Shown here piece by piece: positions 7,958 through 16,054 of a stretch of 44,786 nt of DNA. The DNA is taken from assembly GCA_945862285.1 (NCBI GenBank), contig CAMAYN010000007.1, forward strand, positions 1-44,786, in the 5' to 3' direction. The position numbers and the translations under genes were made by a program. The notes under the pieces are model-generated. The model was given only the letters and a program-made list of their open reading frames with translations, was not told where the DNA came from and made no database searches. Within the stretch, counting starts at the first letter, position 1, and each line of letters starts with the position of its first letter. This DNA comes from Akkermansia muciniphila. GTDB taxonomy: Bacteria > Verrucomicrobiota > Verrucomicrobiia > Verrucomicrobiales > Akkermansiaceae.

Positions 7958-8149
7958 GTGGAGTATGAACCGCGATTCGCCTTGCGTGCCTTAGCTCTTG
8001 GCATTCCTGTGATTACAAGCAGATCATGTGGACTTATGCCTCATTCGCTGCTTTATGAGATTCCATCGGGCGATGTCTCGGTCTTGTGCATGATCATGAA
8101 ACATCTAGCCAATACCTCAATGGCGAATCATGAGCCATTGGCGATCTAA
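7958..8149 (+). pseudogene. Glycosyltransferase family 1 C-terminal remnant
   Basis: The 63-codon frame reads EPRFALRALALGIPVITSRS, then CGLMPHSLLYEIPSGDVSVL. This resembles the nucleotide-sugar-binding end of GT-B glycosyltransferases, where an E/P-rich segment is followed by ALA-G-PVI-SR and later a P-GD block. No upstream part of the enzyme is present, and the only available start is a GTG with no ribosome-binding site. It is therefore probably a broken end left by recombination. An inverted repeat (CAATGGC and GCCATTG, near 8118-8140) overlaps its 3' end. The match is by pattern recognition only. Confidence 0.45.
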
Positions 8150-8202
8150 CAAAAATGTGTGAACAGGATTGATGATGGTTCGACAAATACCCCGTGGCGC
8201 AC

Positions 8203-9078
8203 TTAGCGAAAAGTGGGAAAATCCTCACCTTTGAGCCACTTGGTGATCAAGGCATCACTGGCGGTAAGGTTGCCGATCACGCGGTAATTTGAGTTTTGTA
8301 AAACCTTGGCTTGATCGGCATTTTCTTCCACCACGCACCAGGGTTTGGCTCCTGATGAGTGGATGAAACGATAATCTTTTCCGTTTTCGTTCGGAACAAC
8401 GATGAAGCCGACATGTGTATCTAAGCCCACAATATAAATGCCAGGTTTTCCCCGAGAAATCTCCGCGCGATAGGTCTTATACGGCACGCCTACGCGTAAA
8501 TGCAGATCACTTTGGGGCAGAAACGTGCGCAAAATATTCTGTGATGCCTGCTGGGCGAGGGGACTGCGCTTGATGTGAAACCCTGCTCCTTCCATCACCG
8601 TTGCCACGAAATAACCACAAGCAATTTTCCCCGCGCCAGGTTCTTTGGCTGTTCCATTAAAATCCCAACCCGTTCCCAGCCAGCAACGCATTAACTCCGG
8701 TAAATTGTGTTCTAACAAATTCCTTGCATCCATGATGACTGCTTGTCGCGCGGTTGTGCTTCCTGCTTTGCGATATTTCTCCGCATAGAAAATACGCCAT
8801 CGCTCTAAATCTTTACGCAAAATTTGCCATCGTTGTGCGTCCGGCACGGGCAATGGCTCTACCTTTACTCCCGGAATTTTCCCACGACGCTCAAAAAAAT
8901 ATCGTTCGATTTCTTGACGCTTCGCATAAGCGTAAGCTGCTGTTCCCAGCAATATGCCGATAAGCACGAGTAGCAACACGATTTTATACCTACGCATGCC
9001 AGGACGCGAGGGAAGGGGAGTGGCAGCACCCGCGGCTTTTTTGGCACGTTTTTTGGCGATGGGGGCTTGCTTTTTCAA
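8203..9078 (-). CDS. Membrane-anchored protein with papain-like Cys/His motifs
   Basis: The N-terminus is strongly basic (KKQAPIAKKRAKKAAG), followed by one membrane segment at about residues 31-50. This predicts a short cytoplasmic tail and an outer globular domain. That domain has GKIACGYFVATVMEGAGF with C154, and later GLDTHVGFIVV with H222 followed by a FIHSSG block. A Cys at a helix start followed by a His in a beta strand is the layout of NlpC/P60- or papain-like hydrolases. The active site is inferred, not proven, and the substrate is unknown; peptidoglycan or a peptide bond would fit the location. The start is TTG at 9078; an ATG further in, at the PGMRRYK segment, would still keep the membrane helix. 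Confidence 0.6.
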   Translation of the reverse strand: MKKQAPIAKKRAKKAAGAATPLPSRPGMRRYKIVLLLVLIGILLGTAAYAYAKRQEIERYFFERRGKIPGVKVEPLPVPDAQRWQILRKDLERWRIFYAEKYRKAGSTTARQAVIMDARNLLEHNLPELMRCWLGTGWDFNGTAKEPGAGKIACGYFVATVMEGAGFHIKRSPLAQQASQNILRTFLPQSDLHLRVGVPYKTYRAEISRGKPGIYIVGLDTHVGFIVVPNENGKDYRFIHSSGAKPWCVVEENADQAKVLQNSNYRVIGNLTASDALITKWLKGEDFPTFR

Positions 9079-9095
9079 AGGGAGATCGCTTTAGG

Positions 9096-9395
9096 TCATA
9101 CTAAACAATACGGGCCATCTTCGTCGTAGCCTTCCCACCCAAGTTTATCGAAAGCGCGATACAATGCTGGTAGAACTTCCTCCGAATCGTCATCCGAATG
9201 CTCAATTGTTGCCGAACTCGTAAACCCGTTTAAGCACTCGATGCTAATCACAGTTTCACATCCTTCAAGACGCAACCAATCACCCCAATTTTTATGTTCA
9301 TGCTTGACTCCGAGCTTTTGCGAACGAATGGCAGTTACTACCTTCTGCAAGGTTTGCGGGGGTCGATCTTCTGGTAAACGAACAACTATTTCCAT
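9096..9395 (-). CDS. Small hypothetical acidic protein
   Basis: I do not recognise this protein. The preferred start is the ATG at 9395, giving MEIVVRLPEDRPPQTLQKVV and about 99 residues; the open frame reaches 9431 through MAGVAFLGRVAV. It is acidic towards the C-terminus (EHSDDDSEEV, then GYDEDGPYCLV), and the alternating pattern suggests a small alpha/beta domain. It has no signal peptide or membrane segment, so it is probably cytoplasmic. It lies between the RNase gene and the membrane-anchored protein on the same strand, 116 bases downstream of the RNase stop, so co-transcription is possible. Confidence 0.55.
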   Translation of the reverse strand: MEIVVRLPEDRPPQTLQKVVTAIRSQKLGVKHEHKNWGDWLRLEGCETVISIECLNGFTSSATIEHSDDDSEEVLPALYRAFDKLGWEGYDEDGPYCLV

Positions 9396-9511
9396 CACCG
9401 CCACTCTACCCAGAAATGCAACGCCCGCCAAGCATGGAGTAGAACTTTTTTTGCGGACGTTTCACAAATGATGTTCCACTCGATGCCAGTTCGGAATCAG
9501 GACTCCTCGCC

Positions 9512-11101
9512 TTACACTTGGAACAGCGGTTTCTGGGAGGCGGCATCGACGATGGCGAAACGCTCGCGGTGCAGCGAGGGATCTGCACGGAAGATGAGGC
9601 GCCCCGAGTGTGTGCGCTCGAGCTCCATGAGAATCTTCGAGTCTTCTGTCCGGAACCGATTGAGCACATCGGTATTCACCATCACGATCAGGTCGCCGGT
9701 GTGCTGATTTTTTTGAATCAGTGTATTGAGTTGGCGCTGAATTTCTACCGACATCGTCATCGTTGTCTTGACGCGCCCGCGCCCTTGGCAATAGGGGCAT
9801 GGCTCATACATCGAATCTCGTAACGACTCATTCAGCCGTTGGCGGGTCATTTCCATCAGACCGATGGTGGAAATTTGTAGAACTTGCGTCTTGGCTTTGT
9901 CTTTTTTCACGCGGTCTTTCATGGCTTTGTAAACGGCCATTTGGTCTTTGCGATGACGCATATCAATAAAGTCCACCACGACCAGTCCGCCGATGTTGCG
10001 CAGACGGAGTTGACGGGCTACGGCTTGCGCGGCCTCGATGTTCGTTTCAAGAATCATTTTATCTTGATCCTTTGCCCCTCGATTGCGGCCCGTATTGACA
10101 TCGACGGCGATGAGTGCCTCGGTTTCATCAATGACGATGTAGCCGCCACAGGGAAGCCAGACTTGACGGGAAAATGCCTCGTCAATTTGCTTTTGAATGC
10201 CGATTCGTTCAAAAATAGGCACAGGACCCGCCACGTAATTGACTCGACGCTTGGCACGGCGAGATACTTTACCTGCTACTTCTTTGATGGCCTCGGTTGT
10301 ATCTGGGCAGTCGCACAAAACTTGGTCAATGCCATCGGTCAGGAGATCGCGAGCAGTGCGTTCGACGAGGCCAGGTTCTTGGAAAACGCATGCCGGTGCT
10401 GGTAGGCTATTGCGTTGTTGTTCCACCGTGCGCCATTGTTCAAGAAGCATGGCGAGGTCGCGTACGAGATAGGCTTTGCGGACACCGATCGCAGCGGTGC
10501 GCATGATGATGCCCATGCCCTCGGGCAGATTGAGGTCTTGGATGATCGTGCGCAGGCGGGTGCGTTCTTTTTGGTCTTCGACTTTCCGCGAAATACCGAA
10601 TTGCTCGGTGTAGGGCATGAGCACGAGGTATCGTCCGGCGAGGGAGATATTTGTAGTGACGCGTGGGCCTTTGGTGCCGATGGGGCCTTTGGAAACTTGC
10701 ACCATAATTTCTGCACCGACGGGGTAAATGCTGGGAATGTCCTTGGAGGTGATTTTCTTCTGTTGTTTCTTGGGACCGCGCTCGATTTCTTCAAGCCCGG
10801 CATCGAGTGCAGCGGGAATGGCGTCCCAAAAGTGAAGGAAGGCGTTTTTGTCAATGCCGATGTCAACGAACATGGCCTTGAGACCGTTTTCGATGTTTTT
10901 GACTCGTCCCGTGAAAATGCCACCAACGATGTTTTGGTCGCCTTCGCGTTCGACGGAGTATTCTTCAAGGAGGCCGTTTTCGAGCAGCGCCACGCGGCGT
11001 TCAAGTTTTTCGACGTTAATGAGGATGGTGTTGCCTTCCATGGGATTCGTGGAGCCGAATCCGAAGAAGCGTTTGATTTTATTGATCATAGAGAAAGACA
11101 C
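9512..11101 (-). CDS. rng: Ribonuclease E/G family endoribonuclease
   Basis: The 529-residue length is typical of RNase G or a short RNase E. An S1-type RNA-binding domain begins around GGIFTGRVKNIENGLKAMFV, followed by DIGIDKNAFLHF. The catalytic acids that hold Mg2+ are D334 in AVDVNTGR and D377 in VVDFIDM. The zinc-link CPYC (435-438) that joins protomers into the tetramer precedes GRGRV. The enzyme cuts single-stranded A/U-rich RNA and matures rRNA. It has no long disordered degradosome-scaffold tail. It sits 23 bases downstream of mrdA on the same strand and is probably the last gene of the mre cluster; the link to cell shape is known in some bacteria. An ATG at 11089 (MINKIKRFF) is an alternative start. 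Confidence 0.93.
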   Translation of the reverse strand: MSFSMINKIKRFFGFGSTNPMEGNTILINVEKLERRVALLENGLLEEYSVEREGDQNIVGGIFTGRVKNIENGLKAMFVDIGIDKNAFLHFWDAIPAALDAGLEEIERGPKKQQKKITSKDIPSIYPVGAEIMVQVSKGPIGTKGPRVTTNISLAGRYLVLMPYTEQFGISRKVEDQKERTRLRTIIQDLNLPEGMGIIMRTAAIGVRKAYLVRDLAMLLEQWRTVEQQRNSLPAPACVFQEPGLVERTARDLLTDGIDQVLCDCPDTTEAIKEVAGKVSRRAKRRVNYVAGPVPIFERIGIQKQIDEAFSRQVWLPCGGYIVIDETEALIAVDVNTGRNRGAKDQDKMILETNIEAAQAVARQLRLRNIGGLVVVDFIDMRHRKDQMAVYKAMKDRVKKDKAKTQVLQISTIGLMEMTRQRLNESLRDSMYEPCPYCQGRGRVKTTMTMSVEIQRQLNTLIQKNQHTGDLIVMVNTDVLNRFRTEDSKILMELERTHSGRLIFRADPSLHRERFAIVDAASQKPLFQV

Positions 11102-11124
11102 TGGAGTGAAGTAGGGTTTGGGTA

Positions 11125-13272
11125 TTAGGGATCTATCACGGGGATGGCTCGCGGAATTGTGCCATCATTATCGATATTACTCGGTGTGATAAGGGTTGGT
11201 GTGGTTGGGTTGTTATTTGTGGGATTGGGTAGGTTTGGGTCTGTGGTTATATTATCGGCTGTTTCTGTGAGTTCTTCAACTGGAACTGCACCGATTGCGG
11301 TAATTGAGTCTTCTGGTAGTGCGATTTCATCGATTTTATTCGTATTTCCTGCGTATTCATTTTGTGGAGTAACTTTAATGGTTTGGCCTGCGTCTAGGGC
11401 AAAAAGCCCCTGATAGATCTGGTTGACAAGTGGGCCGCCGACTTTGCCTCCGGAAGTGCCGCCGATAACCAAAACGCAAACGGCGTATTTTGGTTGATCA
11501 TAGGGCGCAAAGGAAACCGTCCATGAATTATTGGAGTATTTCCCGCGATCCACACTCTGTGCCGTTCCTGTTTTTGCGGCGCTTTCGATGTTTGCCATTT
11601 TTACGCGACCTGCCGTGCCGCCTGGTTTGTTCACCGCCATCCACATTCCTCGGCGAATGCGTTCGAGGTCATCTGCCGCAACGCCTTTTTCGAGCAAATT
11701 TACATTCAGCTTCGGTTCGTCAGGAACGATGACTTGGTTGCCGCGTACGACTTTTTTCACAAGCCGTGGTTGGTAGTAGCGACCTCCGTTGGCGATGGCG
11801 GCGACCATGGCGCAGAGTTGCAAAGGTGTGGCTGAATTCGTCCCTTGCCCGATGGCGAGGAAGGCGATGTCAACAGGCGTGATCGTAACAGTTGGGTTTT
11901 TTTGTTTCCACAGTGGCGTGCCAATCACACTGCCCGGTTTTTCGCCAGGAAGCTCGATGCCAGTATTGCGACCTAAATTAATCAAGTGAAACGATTCGGC
12001 CATCGCCTTCGGTCCTACGCTATTGGCGAGACGGTAAAAAAACGGATTACACGATACTTGAATCGCCTCGCTGAGGGTTAGGGCACCATGGCGTCCTTTT
12101 TGTTTATTCCATAACCAGCATCCTGCTTTGTGGTTGCCGTATTGCACGTAACCATCACAGGAAAATGACCTGTTTGCCATGCCCGCGCGTGCACCGGCAA
12201 GTGCTGTGGCGAGCTTAAAGGTGGAACCAGGATCGAAGCCTTCAATGCAACGGTTCATGGTCGGCAGACAGATGTTATCTTCGTATTCCTTCAGCTTCGA
12301 TGCGAGGGTGGGTGGGATATAGGAATTGGGATTGTAATTCGGAACCGAGGCCATGGCTATGACTTCACCGGTTTCGACGTTCATGACCACGGCCGCAGCA
12401 CGACCAGCGTTGCGTAGCGTGTTTTCTACGATAAATTGAGCTCGACTATCAATCGTGAGAATCACATCAGCACCGCTCTGGGGTTTGATGTAGTCGGTCA
12501 TGTTGATCGTTTTACCTTTTTCGTCCTTGAGGACTGTTTTTTCACCGCCGATTCCCACGAGGTATTGATCCATGGTGGCCTCAATGCCGGCGATGCCTTT
12601 TTCGTCACCGATGTAGTGGCGGTATTTTGCTCTTGCTTCGGGAGGGATGGCGCCATTCATCCAGTTTTGGGTAAAGCCGAGAATGTGACAGGCAAGGGTA
12701 TTGTAGGGATATTGCCGCTGTGGTTTAAGCCCTACGGATAAGCCGGGAATTTCTTGAGAAAGGGCGGCAAAGCGAGCAAATTTCTCAAAGCTCAAATCGG
12801 TGCGGTAGGAAAATGGCACCATGCCACCGTGCGTAGCGTAGTGGATTTCTAATGTGCGAGGGTTAAATTCTTTCGTCAGTCCTTCTTTCTCAAGGCGATT
12901 CAACACGACCTCGCGAACGATGCGTAGGATGTCGCGTTTCTTTCCTTTCCGTGGCATACCTCGTTCCGTGCGCAAAATTTCCGCCATAGGAGCCTGATCA
13001 TTGATGCTCAGGTAATGGTTTACGATTTCATCAAGGTTGAAAGTGACTTCGTATTGGCGACTATTTCGTGCCAGAACTACGCCGTTCGCATCGCGTATTT
13101 CGCCGCGCACTCCTGGCTCACGGACACTCACCGAGCGAGGCGATGGGACTCGTTCGCGATACTTGTTTTGGTCTTCGATTTGGACCTTGTGGAGCCGCTG
13201 CAATAACGTACCAAAGCCGAGAAGAATCAAGGCGGTAAGCAAGTAGAGTCGAAAGCGAAAAGCGATTTCCAT
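11125..13272 (-). CDS. mrdA: Penicillin-binding protein 2 (peptidoglycan transpeptidase)
   Basis: This 715-residue class B PBP has an N-terminal membrane anchor (residues 5-25) and the PBP dimerisation/pedestal domain (about 50-250). The transpeptidase domain has all three active-site motifs: STFK at 350-353 with nucleophile S350, SCN at 407-409, and KTGTA at 567-571. It cross-links new peptidoglycan along the side wall with the MreBCD complex. The C-terminal 70 residues form a Pro/Asn/Thr-rich, low-complexity tail beyond the enzyme domain, which is longer than I expect for the family. It starts 10 bases after mreD stops. No rodA follows; in many bacteria the glycosyltransferase partner RodA is the next gene. 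Confidence 0.95.
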   Translation of the reverse strand: MEIAFRFRLYLLTALILLGFGTLLQRLHKVQIEDQNKYRERVPSPRSVSVREPGVRGEIRDANGVVLARNSRQYEVTFNLDEIVNHYLSINDQAPMAEILRTERGMPRKGKKRDILRIVREVVLNRLEKEGLTKEFNPRTLEIHYATHGGMVPFSYRTDLSFEKFARFAALSQEIPGLSVGLKPQRQYPYNTLACHILGFTQNWMNGAIPPEARAKYRHYIGDEKGIAGIEATMDQYLVGIGGEKTVLKDEKGKTINMTDYIKPQSGADVILTIDSRAQFIVENTLRNAGRAAAVVMNVETGEVIAMASVPNYNPNSYIPPTLASKLKEYEDNICLPTMNRCIEGFDPGSTFKLATALAGARAGMANRSFSCDGYVQYGNHKAGCWLWNKQKGRHGALTLSEAIQVSCNPFFYRLANSVGPKAMAESFHLINLGRNTGIELPGEKPGSVIGTPLWKQKNPTVTITPVDIAFLAIGQGTNSATPLQLCAMVAAIANGGRYYQPRLVKKVVRGNQVIVPDEPKLNVNLLEKGVAADDLERIRRGMWMAVNKPGGTAGRVKMANIESAAKTGTAQSVDRGKYSNNSWTVSFAPYDQPKYAVCVLVIGGTSGGKVGGPLVNQIYQGLFALDAGQTIKVTPQNEYAGNTNKIDEIALPEDSITAIGAVPVEELTETADNITTDPNLPNPTNNNPTTPTLITPSNIDNDGTIPRAIPVIDP

Positions 13273-13282
13273 GGGATTCGAA

Positions 13283-13870
13283 CTAGGTGCTCCAACTGGG
13301 TGTTTTGCGTCGATTCGCCTCTACAATCGAGTGATCAAAGATTCGAGCCATACCCAGCAATGCGGCGAAGGCCAGCGGGGCAACGCCTATGGAAAATAGC
13401 GACGAATAAGCAATTTGCAGTAAAACGCCGCGGTTGATGGTGAATGATCCACGCAAAACCTCAAGCGCGGCATATTCAGCAAACATGAAAATGTAGGTGC
13501 TGATGCCGATCAAGAGACAGACGAGAATCCATTTTTTCTGAATAAAAAGTTGTCGAAATCCATGCATAAATGCCCCCGCAAGCCCGAAAAGTAAGATCGA
13601 TGATCCAAAGCGCAGGCTCAGGGCTTTTTCTCTACTGACGGAAGGATCGATGGTCATTTCGCCCACATAACATTGAGCATCCCAGATAAATCCGCAGCCG
13701 AGAGCTAAGAGGAACATCACGGGGAAGGGGACAGTCACACTGGTGCAAAGAAATAGTGCCAAAAAGAGAAACACGCGCGAGTTATAGTAATCCGTAAATG
13801 CCGGCAAATACTGCTGGAGAATGATCGCCAGTAGCAAAAGCGGAAAGAGAATGAGGTTGTAGCGTAGCAC
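13283..13870 (-). CDS. mreD: Rod shape-determining protein MreD
   Basis: This 195-residue hydrophobic protein has about five membrane segments, for example LILFPLLLLAIILQQYLPA and VFLFLALFLCTSV. Primary sequence similarity in MreD is weak, so the call rests on size, topology and its place between mreC and mrdA. MreD is the inner-membrane partner of MreC in the elongation complex. It starts 12 bases after the mreC stop, and the mrdA start follows its own stop by 10 bases, so translation is likely coupled along the operon. The C-terminus ends in a short basic cytoplasmic tail (EANRRKTPSWST). Confidence 0.8.
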   Translation of the reverse strand: MLRYNLILFPLLLLAIILQQYLPAFTDYYNSRVFLFLALFLCTSVTVPFPVMFLLALGCGFIWDAQCYVGEMTIDPSVSREKALSLRFGSSILLFGLAGAFMHGFRQLFIQKKWILVCLLIGISTYIFMFAEYAALEVLRGSFTINRGVLLQIAYSSLFSIGVAPLAFAALLGMARIFDHSIVEANRRKTPSWST

Positions 13871-13882
13871 GATAGATTGGGG

Positions 13883-14689
13883 TTATTCGTTCGCTTTGGG
13901 GATGACAAATACTGTTGTCAGTTCTTTGAAATCTACGGCAGGTCTGACCAATGCTTCCGATTCCATGGCCCCGGATTCGATCGATTCTATGGTGCCGAGG
14001 AAAATATTCGCAGGAATGACGCGATCACGACCATCGCTGAAAACACGCTGACCTTTTTTCAGTCGGGAATTTTTTGAGAGGAAGCTCAAACGCAGCTTGG
14101 GTTGATCGCCGTAACTTGCGGCTATGCCACGCAGCAAGCCGTATTCAGGACTGCCTTCGACTTTCGCAGCAACAAGGCATTTGACATCAGTCAACAGAAC
14201 GACAGTGGAAAGATTTTGTCCGACCATGTCGATTTTCCCAACGAGTCCATCGGCAGTGACGACAGGATTTTGCGATGAAATGAAGGATTCTTCGCCGCGA
14301 TTAATCTCTAGAGTGTTATACCAATTCGTTGTTTGGCGACGTGTGGTGCGGGCGGCAATGACAGTAAATGGTGCTTTTTTCGTAAATTCCAGAGCTTCTC
14401 GCAGTCGTTTATTCTCGTCTTCTAGCTCATGGAGACGCTGCTCGATCAAGCTGTACTTCGCTAAGTCTGCTTTCGTTTTCTCTAATTTCACTTCCAGTTC
14501 CAGAGAATGCTCGACCTCTTTGGTGAAATTTCTGGCGCTCTGTTCTACGGCGGAGCCCGTCGTCAAGAATGGGCCTATCGCTTTGTAATAGCTATTCTGG
14601 ATCGAGCGCACAGTGCGATCACTGCGCGTAAGTGCCCAAGTGGCACCACCGAGGAAGCAAAGGAGAGCAATAAGGTTAAGCGGTTTCAT
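13883..14689 (-). CDS. mreC: Rod shape-determining protein MreC
   Basis: This 268-residue protein has a single N-terminal membrane segment (about residues 4-20), a coiled coil at roughly 60-105 rich in Lys and Glu (VEHSLELEVKLEKTKADLAK), and a periplasmic beta domain. The beta domain includes GLVGKIDMVGQNLSTVVLLT and YGLLRG, both typical of MreC. MreC dimerises through the coiled coil and links cytoplasmic MreB to PBP2 outside. It starts 36 bases downstream of mreB and ends 12 bases before mreD. Length is normal for the family. No separate promoter is obvious between mreB and mreC. Confidence 0.93.
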   Translation of the reverse strand: MKPLNLIALLCFLGGATWALTRSDRTVRSIQNSYYKAIGPFLTTGSAVEQSARNFTKEVEHSLELEVKLEKTKADLAKYSLIEQRLHELEDENKRLREALEFTKKAPFTVIAARTTRRQTTNWYNTLEINRGEESFISSQNPVVTADGLVGKIDMVGQNLSTVVLLTDVKCLVAAKVEGSPEYGLLRGIAASYGDQPKLRLSFLSKNSRLKKGQRVFSDGRDRVIPANIFLGTIESIESGAMESEALVRPAVDFKELTTVFVIPKANE

Positions 14690-14725
14690 GGCCTTGGGAG
14701 AAGGCGTAGCGTCTAGCGGCTATGA

Positions 14726-15754
14726 TCAAATGTTGGAAATGCGCTTTAACAAGGAAAGTTCTTGAAGTGCTTTACCTGTTCCCTCTGCCACGGCACTGAG
14801 CGGATCTTCTGCAACGTGAACGGGAAGCCCCGTTTCCTCGCGAATCAATCGATCAAGACCTTTTAAGAGAGCTCCACCGCCCGCTAGCACAATTCCGCGA
14901 TCCACCAAATCTGCGGCTAATTCTGGTGGACAACGCTCCAGTGTAGTGCGTATGCCATCGACGACTTGAGCCAGTCGATCCGACATCGCTTCACGAATCT
15001 CTTGCGATGTAATGGTGATGGTTTTTGGTAAGCCGGCAACAAGATCACGACCTTTAACTTCCATCGTTAATTCCTTTGGTAAGGGAGCTGCCGAGCCGAT
15101 GCGGATTTTTATATCTTCCGCCGTGCGCTCGCCGATCATGAGGTTATACGCGCGCTTCATGTAGGAAATGATCGATTCATCAAATTCGTCACCCGCCACC
15201 CGCACACTGCGAGAATAAACAATGCCAGAAAGAGAAATCAAAGCCACCTCCGTGGTGCCGCCGCCAATGTCAACGATCATGTTTCCTGAGGCATCTTGCA
15301 CAGGGAGTCCCACGCCGATCGCGGCAGCCATGGGTTCCTCGATCAGGTAAACTTCACGAGCACCCGCTTGTTCCGCAGATTCACGGACGGCACGTTTTTC
15401 GACTTCGGTAATGCCCGATGGCACAGCGATGACCACCCGTGAATTCGAACGACGACCATTATTCACTTTTTTGATGAAATGGCGCAACATCGCTTCGGTG
15501 ACTTGGAAGTCAGAGATGACGCCTTGTCGCAAAGGGCGGATGGCTACGATGTCACCAGGCGTTCTGCCCAGCATGCGCTTCGCGTCATCGCCCACGGCGA
15601 GAACTTGATTGGTGCCAGCCTTGACGGCGACGACAGACGGCTCGCGGAGGACGATACCGTGATCTTTGACGCAAACGAGCGTGTTCGCAGTGCCAAGGTC
15701 GATGCCAATGTCCTGCGACATCCAGCTTCGGAAAATACGAGAAAATACAGACAT
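14726..15754 (-). CDS. mreB: Actin-like cell-shape protein MreB
   Basis: The 342-residue protein shows the actin/Hsp70 ATPase fold signatures: phosphate-1 loop [13 protein letters not shown] near residues 15-27, connect-1/phosphate-2 region with [11 protein letters not shown], and the adenosine motif [13 protein letters not shown] near the C-terminus. [11 protein letters not shown] is also characteristic. An N-terminal amphipathic stretch ([10 protein letters not shown]) may serve as membrane anchor. MreB forms membrane filaments that guide lateral wall synthesis, so the cell is probably a rod or ovoid. It is the first gene of the minus-strand cluster mreB-mreC-mreD-mrdA-rng. Confidence 0.97.
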   Translation of the reverse strand: MSVFSRIFRSWMSQDIGIDLGTANTLVCVKDHGIVLREPSVVAVKAGTNQVLAVGDDAKRMLGRTPGDIVAIRPLRQGVISDFQVTEAMLRHFIKKVNNGRRSNSRVVIAVPSGITEVEKRAVRESAEQAGAREVYLIEEPMAAAIGVGLPVQDASGNMIVDIGGGTTEVALISLSGIVYSRSVRVAGDEFDESIISYMKRAYNLMIGERTAEDIKIRIGSAAPLPKELTMEVKGRDLVAGLPKTITITSQEIREAMSDRLAQVVDGIRTTLERCPPELAADLVDRGIVLAGGGALLKGLDRLIREETGLPVHVAEDPLSAVAEGTGKALQELSLLKRISNI

Positions 15755-16054
15755 GTAAAACGAAAGAGAGAAATTGTTAGAGTTGACACGATGCAGCGAA
15801 GGAAATTCAGCGAATTACCTCTCCGAGTTTGGGCAAAAGTGACAAATTCGTGGAGCGGGCTGGCGTTTACAAAGCGCAAAGTGCAGGAAGGAGTGATTGC
15901 GCGTAATGGCAGGTGTAATGTCAAGCAATTAATCCAGATTTTTAAATACTCTTAACCTTATTCGCCGATACTTCGGAATCGTGAAGAGATACGACTTGGC
16001 AAACGTCGGCTTTTGCGGCATGAGTGGCGCGTCTTGCAGATTCATTGAAGTAGA
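15755..16054. other. Divergent intergenic region, mreB and permease
   Basis: About 300 bases separate mreB (minus) from the permease gene (plus). I see no gene here; the open frames are short or run in from mreB. On the minus strand there is a perfect -35-like TTGACA (see the separate entry). Both neighbouring genes must have their promoters and leaders here. The mreB leader would be about 135 bases or more if that box is used, long enough for regulation, but I see no clear structure in it. Confidence 0.5.
15919..15924 (-). promoter_or_regulatory. Candidate -35 box for the mre cluster
   Basis: Read on the minus strand the sequence is TTGACA, a perfect sigma-70-type -35. At 17 bases spacing the -10 position reads CGCAAT, which is poor, so the promoter is uncertain or needs an activator. 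Confidence 0.3.

Noticed and set aside
4959-8150. Sequencing errors as the cause of the broken genes
   Set aside because: Over thirty long genes elsewhere are intact, and the lesions include two adjacent nonsense codons and truncated fragments. Errors cannot be fully excluded for the single-base shifts.
10415-11128. Long plus-strand open frame of 237 codons
   Set aside because: It is antisense to rng, with low-complexity content and no family motif; the minus-strand RNase has all catalytic residues.
15479-15955. Plus-strand open frame of 158 codons
   Set aside because: It overlaps the start of mreB in antisense and has no recognisable domain.
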